A DNA stretch of 64,000 bases, taken from contig CM055077.1 in assembly GCA_029204045.2 (NCBI GenBank), positions 16,134,584-16,198,583 of the forward strand. Direction: 5' to 3'. The position numbers and the translations under genes are program-made. Every line of letters begins with the position of its first letter. Position 1 is the stretch's first letter. The DNA comes from Tillandsia leiboldiana (lineage: Eukaryota; Streptophyta; Magnoliopsida; Poales; Bromeliaceae). The notes below the pieces were generated by a model. It saw only the letters and a list, made by a program, of their open reading frames with translations, ran no database searches and had not been told where the DNA came from. Shown here in pieces: positions 1 to 10,135 of this stretch.

Positions 1-599
1 AGCAATGCAAAAGTCGGCGCTGTATCAGTCTCATCATCCAATTGCCAGCTCTCCTGGCACTGCCTGCCCAGTCCAAGAAGCTCCTCACCTCGACAATAAT
101 TGTCGATCTCGGCCAATTACCATAATAATCCATATTGGCGGATTTTCCACCGCCGCCCCTACGGCCGAACAAAGTGACCCAGAAGGTATGCCCCTCCAAG
201 CTAAAACTTGTACCTCTAACACGACTACAGTTCTTCCACCCAAGCATTGTAGCACATCCATACGTCCTCCTCTTATTCCAAGTCACTCAGGGAGTAAATC
301 ATAATATCCTGGGGAACCACCACTCCCAATCCCTCCAATTACACTTGAACACCCTTCCTCAAATCTGTGAAGACACAGGAGCATTAAGCATTCCATTTGG
401 CATCACTAGGATGCTAATGCCCCTACCGGGTCCTGAACGCCGTTCTTGGCACAATTCGTAGCTTTATAAATCCAAATAAGTACAGGTATCGCAGACGAAT
501 AACTGCCAGAGTATTACTCCATCAAAAGGGTCCTAAAAACTTAACCCGGACTTACCTGTGCTCAAGTCACAATGAACCTCATCATCGTCTATCCAAGAC

Positions 600-699
600 N
601 NNNNNNNNNNNNNNNNNNNNNNNNNNNNNNNNNNNNNNNNNNNNNNNNNNNNNNNNNNNNNNNNNNNNNNNNNNNNNNNNNNNNNNNNNNNNNNNNNNN
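600..699. other. Assembly gap, exactly 100 N
   Basis: One hundred consecutive N interrupt the family A LTR. A run of exactly 100 is the usual placeholder for a gap of unknown size, so the A1 LTR length cannot be measured across it. Confidence 0.98.
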
Positions 700-819
700 C
701 CTCACCGGGCAATAACCGCGCCGGTGATAAAAGCAGGATTGGATCACAACTATAAAGCCCCCAGTGGAACACAACCCTCCACTAAAAGAAAACTGATTCC
801 CCAATCAGATGCAAAAGTA

Positions 820-1095
820 CCATCCGGTCAATCGCCCAATATCCGCGATTGCCGCAATACCCCACAATCCACGACCAGGTCTAACAACCGACCTCCGGTC
901 AACCGCCCAATACCCGCGGTCACCGGAATAACCCACAATCACAATCACAAACATGTCCCACATCCGACATCTGGTCAACCGCCTACTATCCGCGGTTGCC
1001 ACAAAACCCTCTAGTCCATAATCATGCCCTATTACCGATGTCCTATAACCGACATCCGGTCAACCGCCCAATATCCGCGGTCGCCGACAAAACCC
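820..1095. repeat. Tandem minisatellite in the family A LTR, about 4 units of 70-80 bp
   Basis: Four diverged units each contain CCGGTCAACCGCC followed by a CCGCGGT block and a CCGCAATACCC-like tail. The same unit occurs once near 18.5 kb, twice near 43.0-43.1 kb and four times near 50.9-51.15 kb, so copy number varies between LTR copies. Confidence 0.8.
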
Positions 1096-2513
1096 ATGAT
1101 CCATAATCCAGGCCCCGGCTACACTATCCCAAACCCCTGCCCAAACCCGAGCAAACCCACCTGACTAACGAAAAGGAGAAAGAAACAAACAAGGTTTCTC
1201 CTAAGTCAAGTTCCAGCATGAAAGTGTAGCAGAAAAAGGTGGCCTATCTAGATGACCATACAAGCATGCAAGTGTTCTCTAGGAAATAAAGGAAAATGCA
1301 ACTAATAGTGGTTCCACATGTGTAACAATTAATAGAGCCGCATAGATATAACCATCATGCTAAAACATTATCCAACCACACATGTCTATGATCCACATTC
1401 CATAATAAAGCATCACTATCCACCTATGCATGTCATAAAATCCTCAACTAGTACCAACCACTGTCAGATAATCATAAAGCCCATGATATACATTCCAATC
1501 CACATGCAAGGTTAACCGCTAACATTCCATCCATACCAACATGTATAAATCCCAACCACTATCAGATATCCACAATAGTATATGACTTAAGCATGCATGT
1601 CCAAAAAGAGAGATCACTCTAATATTCCTAGTGAGCATGTCAAAATAGAGGCAAGCAACAACCACCCACCTCGATCGCTAATTCCAAGTCCAAGAAGTGC
1701 TCTCGCCCAAACCAATCAGCCGCCGCGATCGCTGTACAAAATTACCCCAAGACATACACACAAATAAGCACACAAGTATCCGCAAACAAGCTGTCCAGAA
1801 TTCAGTCCCAAAGATGCCCTGTTTTTACCTGCGAGAAGTGCCCGGAAAATTCCAAGAAAAATACTCTCACGATCCTCGCGACGAACCCGTCGAAACGAGT
1901 ACCTGCACGCTCAATTCCGAGCTTCCTACACTGAGAAACAATTCCGACAAGGGAACCACCCCGAATCAAACTACACTCAAAAACTGTAGCAATAACTACT
2001 GTTCACAGATATTTCTCACCTCCGAAAAATATTCAGAAAATTCCAAGAAAATTTGGGCATATTCCTCGTGATGTGTAGATGCAAATCGCCTCTTGAATCA
2101 CCCCATTCCGATGCCTGTGCGCGAAGATATCACCAAAACACCGCACCGCTGTCCCAAACTCCGCCCAGAAAATGAGGTCACAAGATGATCCGAAAAACCC
2201 ATGAAAAGCTCGGAATGGGAAAAACCAGTAAACATGGGAAACATAGCCCTACCTGTCGTGAAGCCAACGGCGCAAGAATCACAGAAAAAGGTGCTCGGGG
2301 TAAGCCGGGGGAGTCCTCGCACCAAAACGCGACGAAGAAGACCACAAACGAACGAGCGTCGCGCCGCGCCGTAAAAATGGTAACCTCGGGATGCGTGCCG
2401 CTGAAAAATCTGGAAATCTGCAGATGGAATCGCCACAGGGAGATGAAGAAAACTCGTGAAGGTGGCACTGTGAAAATCCGCGCGGAGAAGAAGCTCTCTG
2501 CAAAAGAACTCGG

Positions 2514-2523
2514 CCTTTTATAG
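2514..2523 (-). promoter_or_regulatory. LTR TATA box (A1)
   Basis: The minus strand reads CTATAAAAGG, at the position held by CCTATAAATAGG in other family A LTRs. A GGGCGCCC palindrome and its 17-bp-spaced partner lie 65-85 bp upstream, at 2581 and 2598. Confidence 0.65.
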
Positions 2524-3513
2524 CTGGAAGAAAACAAATCTGAAAACAATTCACTTAATACCCGCCATGTCCCCACTTCCGGGCGCCCCGACTTTCGGGC
2601 TGCTACAGTGTTGGGCCCGGCCCAACACTGTGCGCGCCCGAAAGCCCACCAGGCCTCCACGTCGCCCACGCAACAGCGGACAGCCGCGCTGGCCGTCCAC
2701 TGCGCGACGCGTGGGCCAACGCCGCGACGACACCTGGCGCCCACCCGGTCAACGCCCCCTGCCGCGCCCACGTGCCGCGCCTGCGCCCGCCGCCTGCGCC
2801 CGCCTGCCGCGCACTGTTCCGAGGCACCCGGTGCACCTCCGTGGACCCAGCCTGCAAGAGCCCGCCAACCACACGACGCCACGTGTCCCGCCGGTCCACT
2901 GCACCACGCCCGCCTGTTCCGTAGACCCAGTCCACAAAACCGCCCACTCCGACACTGCCACGTGTCCACCCCCTGGTCCACCGTGCGCCCCGCACTCTCC
3001 GTGGACCGCGCCCCGCGGACCGGCCCACTCCCGAGCCGCCACGCGTCCCGCCCCCGGTGCACGCCTGCCGCGTGGACCGGGCGGCCCGCGCCTCCGTCCG
3101 CCGCGCCGCCTGCGGCCGCTCCGCCGCCGCCGCCGTCGCCGGAAACACTGTTCCGGCATGAACAGTGTCCGAAGCTCAAAAATCACAAATGGGTAGTCCG
3201 TTTTAACCGTTTTCGCGCGCTGAATCCGAATTTGATGTCCATTTCGCCAAATTCCAACTCCAAAATTCGCCGAAGGCATCCGGAAAGACAATCCTTGGTC
3301 CAAACTTCGCGCTGAGTCCATTGTTAATATCCGCTTCGCGCGAAACCACTTCTAACAATCCGACGGAGTCCATTGATCACCCACGTGATCCAATCAGCCC
3401 GAAGACCGCCACTTGTGTCCAATTGGTGCACAAATACCTCCAACACACAGTACAGGCTCCCAAGATGTCACCAATGACGCTACCACAGCTCTGTAGAGAT
3501 CCAGGTCATCACA

Positions 3514-4525
3514 CTAAGGCTACTAATTTAGACCCAATCTGGTACTCCTCATTATAGGGCAGAGTATTTCCTCAGTTCTTTCGACCGTCTGTTGCCTGCA
3601 ACCAGCGTGCTTACCAAAAGAACAGCGGAATACCAAAGGGTTGTCGCCAACAACAAGTTGGGGACGCAACTCCTACCGGAAGGTATATCATATACTTCCC
3701 AACACAATCTCAGTGCCAAAACATAACCTTTGTCGAGGATTACTACCGCCTCGTGGTCACAAACATCGCCAGGACTAACACTTAGGCGAGTTCACGTCGG
3801 TTCACAAAACCTGTGCAAAAGGTGGGGTCAATTTGCGTCCGTCCCAAAACAAGGTTACCATCGGGCCCATAGGCCAACGAATTAAGACACGGGGACACTG
3901 AAGGGTCAGCAATTTGTTCAACCTCTGAGCAAATTGCGAGGCTAGTGCAACAGTAGCAGTCATCTACTGCTGTGCCATCAGCTGGAAGAGAACAGTGATT
4001 TAACCCTTAACCACCGTAACTGATCCGAGCACTCTGGCTCCATAGAAAACATCAGCCCACAGCCGAAACCATGACCGCGGCTAACCCTGCACAAACAACG
4101 ATCCCAAAAACCGGAGTGCGTACGACTAATAACCGGAACAACGAGACTCAACTGTGTGACACACACCAGAGCTCCAAACCGCTATGCCAAATGCCCTACG
4201 CTCCCTTGTGAATACAAGTCATCCTAGGGGTCGTTCCTAACCAAATACCCAGGTATCGGATCGGGAAGGCAGAAATTCGTGCATCGGAGACTGTGCAATT
4301 CGCGCACCGGTATGCAAATCGCTAAGGTTAAATTTGCTTCCTCGCCCGTAAGCACACTAGGCCGGAACGGTCGACGAAGCGAGAGGTAGAGTTAAAGGCA
4401 GGAGGGCTCGCAAGGGTCTGGTAGGGTCGGGTTGCTCCGGCCCAAACGGAGCTTCTATGAAGCCAAGGGAAGGGAAGGTAAACGGAAAAAGGGAAATGTA
4501 GAAAACAAAGAGAGATAAGTTCCTG
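3514..4525. other. No gene seen; probable retroelement internal sequence
   Basis: This stretch lies between the A1 LTR end and the gag-like frames. It has only short frames and no recognisable protein or RNA. It is most simply the 3' part of the minus-oriented element whose PBS and 5' LTR are at 5.84 and 5.86 kb. Confidence 0.4.
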
Positions 4526-4867
4526 TCATTCCCTATTTCGGGACGACGCGTCGTCTGCCGGGGCGGCCGGGGGAGTCCGCCCACAATCCTTGGGCCAGCG
4601 TCGCACCGCGTGTTGGGGTGGGGGGTTGCTGTCTAAAGAGTCCGCGCATCGTTGGTCGTCGGGCGAGTTCTTTGTCTGCACGGGGGCCGCCGCGCTCTCT
4701 GTTCCTCTTGGCGGTGGTGGCACGGCGGCGGAGGCGGGGGTGGGCCCTAGAGGGCAGGAGAGGTGATTGTGATCTGGCAAGCCGCACCGGTTACAATAGT
4801 GGTACCTCCAAGTGCATTCCGTCACTGGGTGCGCGCCCTTGCAGATGACGCAGGATTCCGGTCGCAC
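4526..4867 (-). pseudogene. Second CCHC-knuckle module of a gag-like protein, frameshifted
   Basis: The 113-residue frame opens with two zinc knuckles. The first is C6-X2-C9-X3-H13-X4-C18 and the second is C25-X2-C28-X4-H33-X4-C38. A proline/serine-rich tail follows. The arrangement repeats the pair in the upstream frame at 4923-5534, but the two frames differ in phase and are 55 bases apart. A single protein with four knuckles broken by an indel is therefore more likely than two genes. Such knuckles bind nucleic acid in retrotransposon gag proteins. No capsid domain, protease or polymerase is visible. The assignment rests on knuckle spacing and the adjacent PBS and LTR. Confidence 0.55.
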
Positions 4868-4922
4868 GTGCGCGCTCCCCTTAAGCCCTCGTTCGACCTA
4901 CGGTGCTTGCGTCGGGCGTGGA

Positions 4923-5534
4923 TTAGGTCGGCTCTCTGGATCGGTGCCCCCCTTGAGGGGTGGAGGCGGCGGTTCCCTTGGGCTCGACATGTCGCGGCGC
5001 CGGGGGTCTTCTGACAGACGGCTTCAGAGGGCACTCATAACGCGTGTGGCCCGGCTTGCCACATCGGAAACAGTGTCCGTCCCGCCACGGGCAGCTCGTT
5101 ATGAGGTGTGCATTGCCGCATATGACGCACGGTTTCGGCGGCTTAGGTCTCTCCTCCGTCGTCTGCCCGAGGTTCTGCCCGGCTCTCGGGCGTTTGCTCG
5201 CCCGGCCCCTCCGATGGGGGTCCCCGGCCGACTCGGGGCGAGAGTATTCCTGCCGGGCGCGCTCTACGTTGGTGTGCACGGTCAGGTTAGTAGCCTCCTG
5301 GACGGCGGGAGGGCCCGTCGGCGGCATCCCGGGAGGGGCAACGCCTCTGCTGCCGCCCCGGAATCGGTCGACGCCCTCGAGTTCCTGTGTCAGCATGCTC
5401 AGGCGCTCCGCGAGAGTCAGCAGTTGCCCAGCCACGTCGCGCAGCTGGTTGCGGAGCAGGCGGTTGGCTTCGTCGGCGATGTCCATTTCCGTCGTCGGTT
5501 GCTTGCTGAGTCGGCCCTCTATCTGAATGTACAC
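4923..5534 (-). CDS. Gag-like protein with coiled coil and two zinc knuckles
   Basis: The frame has 203 residues. Residues about 15-55 are rich in heptad-like leucines and charged residues, suggesting a coiled coil. Residues 60-130 are Pro/Arg-rich. The end holds an atypical knuckle (C136-X2-C139-X3-H143-X4-C148) followed by a canonical one (C155-X2-C158-X4-H163-X4-C168). It lies about 310 nt downstream of a tRNA-Met-type PBS at 5844 and a TGTCACGCCCC LTR at 5863, all on the minus strand, which is where gag belongs. There is no standard gag capsid domain and no pol nearby, so the element looks non-autonomous or decayed. The first Met of the frame is used as start; no other evidence fixes it. 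A cellular CCHC protein is possible but less likely in this context. Confidence 0.5.
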   Translation of the reverse strand: MYIQIEGRLSKQPTTEMDIADEANRLLRNQLRDVAGQLLTLAERLSMLTQELEGVDRFRGGSRGVAPPGMPPTGPPAVQEATNLTVHTNVERARQEYSRPESAGDPHRRGRASKRPRAGQNLGQTTEERPKPPKPCVICGNAHLITSCPWRDGHCFRCGKPGHTRYECPLKPSVRRPPAPRHVEPKGTAASTPQGGHRSREPT

Positions 5535-5843
5535 AAGGAAGGTCGGCTTTAGTCTTTGCTAATCATCAACGGTACATCGCACCTCTTAGCGAGGGAAGGG
5601 ACTCGGACTCTGACTCTGTGTCCCCGGCCGATGATCTAGTGCGGGCCCTGTCTGTCACACATCACAAGAGTCAACTTTAGACTACCCTACTAACAACAAC
5701 CATAAAGTGAGAGAAAGGACTCAACATTTCCCCCCCCTCGGTCACTCACGTTCTACAGTCCTATGCCCTACCCATTTCATTCGTATGTAGGCATGTGAGG
5801 GTTGTCCACGGATGTCGGCACTAACTGTTGTGATTGAAAGAAC
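5535..5843 (-). other. Leader between PBS and gag-like frame
   Basis: The sequence is non-coding as far as I can see. It occupies the 5' untranslated position of the minus-oriented family B element. Confidence 0.45.
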
Positions 5844-5854
5844 TCTCTGATACC
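5844..5854 (-). other. Primer-binding site, tRNA-Met type
   Basis: The minus strand reads TGGTATCAGAG, matching the 3' end of plant initiator tRNA-Met. It sits 8 nt inside the LTR boundary at 5863, the same offset as at 17.09 kb. Confidence 0.7.
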
Positions 5855-5927
5855 ATTTAATCTGTCACGCCCCGGGGGTTTGTTTTAGCGGAAACGATTC
5901 ATAAAAGCCGAATATTTGACGCGTAAA

Positions 5928-5952
<25 letters not shown>
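5928..5952. repeat. Homopolymer run of 25 T
   Basis: An uninterrupted T tract lies 65 bp inside the B1 LTR start. The plus-oriented relative ending at 31793 has an A-rich (AAAT)n tract at the mirror position (about 31.71-31.75 kb). Length may be unreliable in the assembly. Confidence 0.95.
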
Positions 5953-5958
<6 letters not shown>

Positions 5959-8900
5959 GAACCCCTCTTCCCCGGCGCGTGCCCAGACCCGCCACACGTA
6001 CAGGGTCACTCTGCAACCGGACAGAGTCTCCCCTGTACGTGCACGGCGTAGCGTTCAGTATGTGTTCCAACATACACAACCAATCAATCACAACAGTTGT
6101 TCGCAAGCAACCAGTATTCTAAACTAATAAAAGAAGAACGTATGGCCGATCAATTTGGAAAGGATAAATCCACAGTTTTGAAAGAGCGCCTACCCGGCGC
6201 TTACGTTTTGAAAGCTAGTTTCGAAATCAGCATAAATCCACAAGGTTTGAAAACGGTGCCCACACGACACTTAGATTTTTAAAAACGGTTTTCGCAATCT
6301 TTTCCTTGGCTTCTGCCTTCTTGATTTTCAAATGGCCGATAGAAATAAAAGGGAAAGATATTCCACTAGGGGCACTAAATGTAGCCCGTACCGACATCCA
6401 TGCCGACCCCACGAGGGTATCGCGAACCACTCACATGACTACAGAGTAATGAAAAGCGAGAATAAAAGAATAAATACAGTCCAGGGTCCCCAGCGACCCA
6501 GCTGCTCCTGTCCCGTCCTCACCGCCGCCTACCTCCCTCCCCGTCTGGACCCTGTCACGAAGTGGGATGTCAGTGACGCAGAAACAGTAAAGCAGGAGAA
6601 TATAGTAAAACAAACCGTGAAGACAACTGGAGCAACCATCCTCCCAAGGAGGAAAGGCAACCTGTACACCTGCATCCTGTAATACCCGGCCGCGTCGGTC
6701 CACTACCGACGGCCCCATACCGTACCTGCAACACCGCGACCGCGCCGGACAACTAAACCGGCGGGCCGCTCCGCTCGCACCTAGGCGCCTCAACCCCACA
6801 ACTAATAAGGGGCCCCCACTACGTCACCTCGTGGGTATACACGGGTTCTACGACCTCTTTTCCGGAAAAGCGCACCCTCTGCGGTGGCCAAACCGCGGGT
6901 GCGCGTGTGGCAACCTCGAGCCCAGTAACCGTAACCACCATCATGTCAGTATCACAATAAGAATAATAAGAGTAATGAGGTAAATGAGGTTAAGTGCATA
7001 ATCGAAAACAAGGTAATACTGCGCGCACTCGAAGGTGGCCCGCTGACCTATAAGGGTTGAAAAAGAAGAACACCGTCGGCAATCGACGCTAGTCGTTATA
7101 GCGAACCCACTAACATGCATAAGCTATCACCCGTCATTATGTAACCCCAGTACACTTAGAATAGACCCCGTCCAATAAGATAGAATTTAGAGGCTAGGAA
7201 TAAAGTAAAAACAACCCACCTGAATGTAGGCCGATCCCGAACTCCCGCTAGACTGCCGGGAGGCTGGTGCTGAACAACTGGGCCCTGAACAAGGGCTAAA
7301 AATCAGTAATAGACTCACACAAACCCATCCCGATGACACAACAGTAATGCGATGCTAATAAGGAGCAATGTCGTCGATTTATTGAATACAAATCCGATTT
7401 CCGATCAACGAGAGTCCACGGGACTCTAACAAAATGTTCAGCTAGTGTAAAAACACTGTTTAAAGAGAGCTAGCATGTTCATTTTACATTTTGGTCCATA
7501 ATAACTTTTAATTTGCCTAAATACATTAAGTTAGTTGACTGTTTCGACTTGTTCTTGCAATCCGGAGATCCAAAAGTAAATCCGTAAATTCCAGTGTGTT
7601 CATTACGACGAGACCAGGGCCGTGCTTACAAGTTTGGCCTGGCACGGATCCCGAGGGCAAGGTTGGCCCAACAACTACTAAGTCCAACAAGCCACTACGC
7701 TACCACTTAACCTATACATGATCAATCTGAGAGTTAACTAGAGCATGGTGATCAGTATGGACCATGTACAACGGGGCTCACCTGAGGTTTGCCGGAGATC
7801 GGCCGGAGGAGTTGCCGGAGCGGCACCACCCAAAAGGCCCAAGCTCGGGTTGGGTGTTCTTGAGCAGCACAGGTGCAGGCCTGTTACCAAGAGGAGCATC
7901 AGGTAAATGGAGGTCCCAGAAGCTGCTTGGTGCAAGTGGGGTCGAGCCCCGGCGGCCGGAGGCGGCGGCGGCCGGAGATGAGCCCGAGAGGGTGATCTCG
8001 GGTGCAAGGCTGGAGAGCCAACACAGAGAGGGTCCTAGGCCAAAACCAAAATCATGGAGTGCTTCAATAGGTACTTTAGGCCTTACCTGTACGGTTGGAC
8101 GGAGCCCAGATCGCCGGGGATCGCCGGAGGCCGAAGCTAGGTGTAGATCGGGTGCAATGCTACAGATTAAAAACCCGACGTTAAGCTTTGCATGCAACTC
8201 GATGGGAAAGCTCCTAAGGACCAAATAAGCCTACCTGGATAGTTTTCCGGGATCTGGAGGCGCCGGCGACGCGCGGCGGCGAAGCTCGGGGAAGCTTCGT
8301 TGGCCGTTAATGGTGTTTTCCGGCCGGCAGCCTCCGGGCCGGAGAAAGTTGGACCAGAAGCCTCTACTCCTCACCGCGAGGCTCGGTGCAGCGGTGGCCG
8401 GCGTCGGGAGGCCGCGGCGGCGCCGGACGGCGACGGTCGGTGCTTGTTGAAGAAGACCGGGTTCTAGGGCTTCCCCGCGCGGGCCCGATCTTCGCCCGAT
8501 CACCCTCAGCTCTTGTGGAGATGTTGCAGTCGTTCAGAGGAGAAGATCCGACGGTGCTGATCTCCGGTTTGCCGGTCGGATAAGTGCGGCGATCAGCGGC
8601 GGCCAAGGGGCAATGATCCGGCGATAATAGCCCTCCGCCGGAGATCAGGACGACGGCGCCGGCTGGGCCTGCACCCGCTCGATGCTTTCGGTGTCAGGAA
8701 CACAGTGCTAGGGTCTACGTGCCAAAATAAAGAGAAAGGTTCCCAGCTTACCTTCGCCGGAATTTCGAGAAGGAGGAGAGAACGGCCGCGGCGGCGCACG
8801 GCGGCGGCTGGGTCCGAGGTCACCTTGGCTCGGATGCGGCTTCACAGAAGGTGTCCCAGGTGCAGTCTTGGTCCACCCAGGGTCCTCCCAAGCTTCCTCC

Positions 8901-9071
8901 ACCACACGACCCGGGATCAAGATGTTCTTGATCTTCTTCTCCGGCGATGGCAAGGCGGCGGCCGGTGCGGGGAGGTTCCTGGGGACGCGGCCGAGGAGAG
9001 GGGGGTGTTGAGAGTGCGGCTAGGGCAAGGGTTATGGGTTTAGGATTTGCGGAAACCCTAGCCGAGGACAC

Positions 9072-9078
9072 GTATATA
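9072..9078 (-). promoter_or_regulatory. Candidate LTR TATA box (B1)
   Basis: The minus strand reads TATATAC, at the position corresponding to TATAAATA at 58582 in the plus-oriented relative. A splice-donor-like AAGGTAAGC (minus) lies about 320 nt downstream near 8750, as in the relative (58911). Confidence 0.45.
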
Positions 9079-10135
9079 TGTATATTACAACTTTGCAATT
9101 TGCCCCCTCCAACCACAACATTTGCAACCCAGTCCTTCACAATACTTTAGTTCCACACTCAAGTCCTTCTCCAAGAGGTAGCATGCAAAACGAGGCAAGA
9201 TATATAGGGTTCCAAGTGCAAAAGTCGCATTTTTCGCTGTATTTTATGCTTTTCGAGGCGATCCGGTCGTTGAAACGGAAAATGGACTGCGCCATGGCGT
9301 CCGGCTCGACGAGACCTATCAGGTGGCGATTTCTAATTTTCGAAAAACTGCCCGGATAAAATCTCGGTCCATAATAACTGTGTCAAAATGCAGTTTTCGC
9401 GCTCTTCGAGATTCCAGAGTCGTCAAACAGAATTTTCGACTGCGCCATTGCGTTCAGAACATCGGAGCCGTTCAAATCGACTACCTGAAATGCTATGTTC
9501 GGTTTCCGAACAGTGAATTAGTCAACGTTGTATTCGTCAGGTCCCGAAAATCAGGGTTACTGTTCATATACAGTAATTCACTTAAGCGACCTCTGCGCAG
9601 ACCACTGTTATATTGGTCGCGGTAAATTTTGCCCGCTTCTTCGCTGAATTTTGGAAGATCCGACCGTCAGATCGAAAAGTGCTGAATATAAATCTCGCTC
9701 AGTTCGACGAGACGATCGCAACGGTCAACTCGGATTTCCAAGATCATGTCCGGATTGGAAAGTAGCCTTTTTGTCTCGTAAAACGTGCAACTCGCACACA
9801 GGCAAATGACTAGATAAATCAACATAGGTCTTTTGAATTCAAAAAACCAGGTCAAAATTCACTTTTAGACTATTTATTAAAAATAAAATATTTAGAGTTT
9901 TTACAGAGAAATTGACTTTGATCACTTTAGAAGATGATTTAATTAACATAAACGATCATTGCAACAATGAAATATTATGATGGCAAAAGCATAATAAATT
10001 TCTAAATGTGTGAACAGATGCAATTAAAGTCAATTAACATCTATGCTCAATTACTATCCTATGTACAAACATAGATAAAGAACAAAACAAAAACAAATAC
10101 AAAACCTATCCTAAGCAAAGATTTCAAAAAGAAGA

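Larger units (their letters stand above)
1..3513 (-). repeat. Family A long LTR, truncated by the window edge (copy A1)
   Basis: This is the U3-side part of a long LTR read on the minus strand. It ends at 3513 in GGTCATCACA, the terminus shared by the copies ending at 21010, 45635 and 54335. It contains the tandem CCGGTCAACCGCC repeats near 0.82-1.1 kb, a TATA box at 2514, a GC-rich U3 with paired palindromes at 2581, and the conserved blocks found in the other copies. Its TGTCACGCCCC start lies outside the window. The five bases after the end are ctaag, which would be its target duplication. The open reading frames at 2.2-3.3 kb come from GC-rich U3 sequence and are not genes. Confidence 0.8.
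5863..9850 (-). repeat. Family B long LTR (copy B1), about 4 kb
   Basis: The LTR begins TGTCACGCCCCGGGGG directly after the PBS. Its reverse complement matches other family B copies: the end at 31793, the block near 30.85-31.0 kb (against about 6.8-6.9 kb), and 57.8-58.35 kb (against 9.2-9.8 kb). It contains a 25-T tract, an AT-rich middle, a GC-rich U3 (about 7.75-9.05 kb) and a TATA at 9072. The right boundary is uncertain because the truncated copia element starts near 9.85 kb. The GC-rich frames at 7.7-9.1 kb lack any recognisable domain and are treated as non-coding. Confidence 0.6.

Noticed and set aside
2178..3315. Frames of 112-333 residues in the GC-rich region on both strands
   Set aside because: The region is U3 of a family A LTR. 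The frames are Arg/Pro/Ala-rich, overlap each other on both strands and have no recognisable motif.
7764..8606. Possible host gene in the GC-rich segment
   Set aside because: The segment is the U3-proximal part of LTR B1, with a relative at 58.4-59.7 kb that does not preserve any reading frame.
9850..10135. 3' LTR of copia1
   Set aside because: No similarity to the copia1 LTR at 14725-16062 is visible in this AT-rich stretch.
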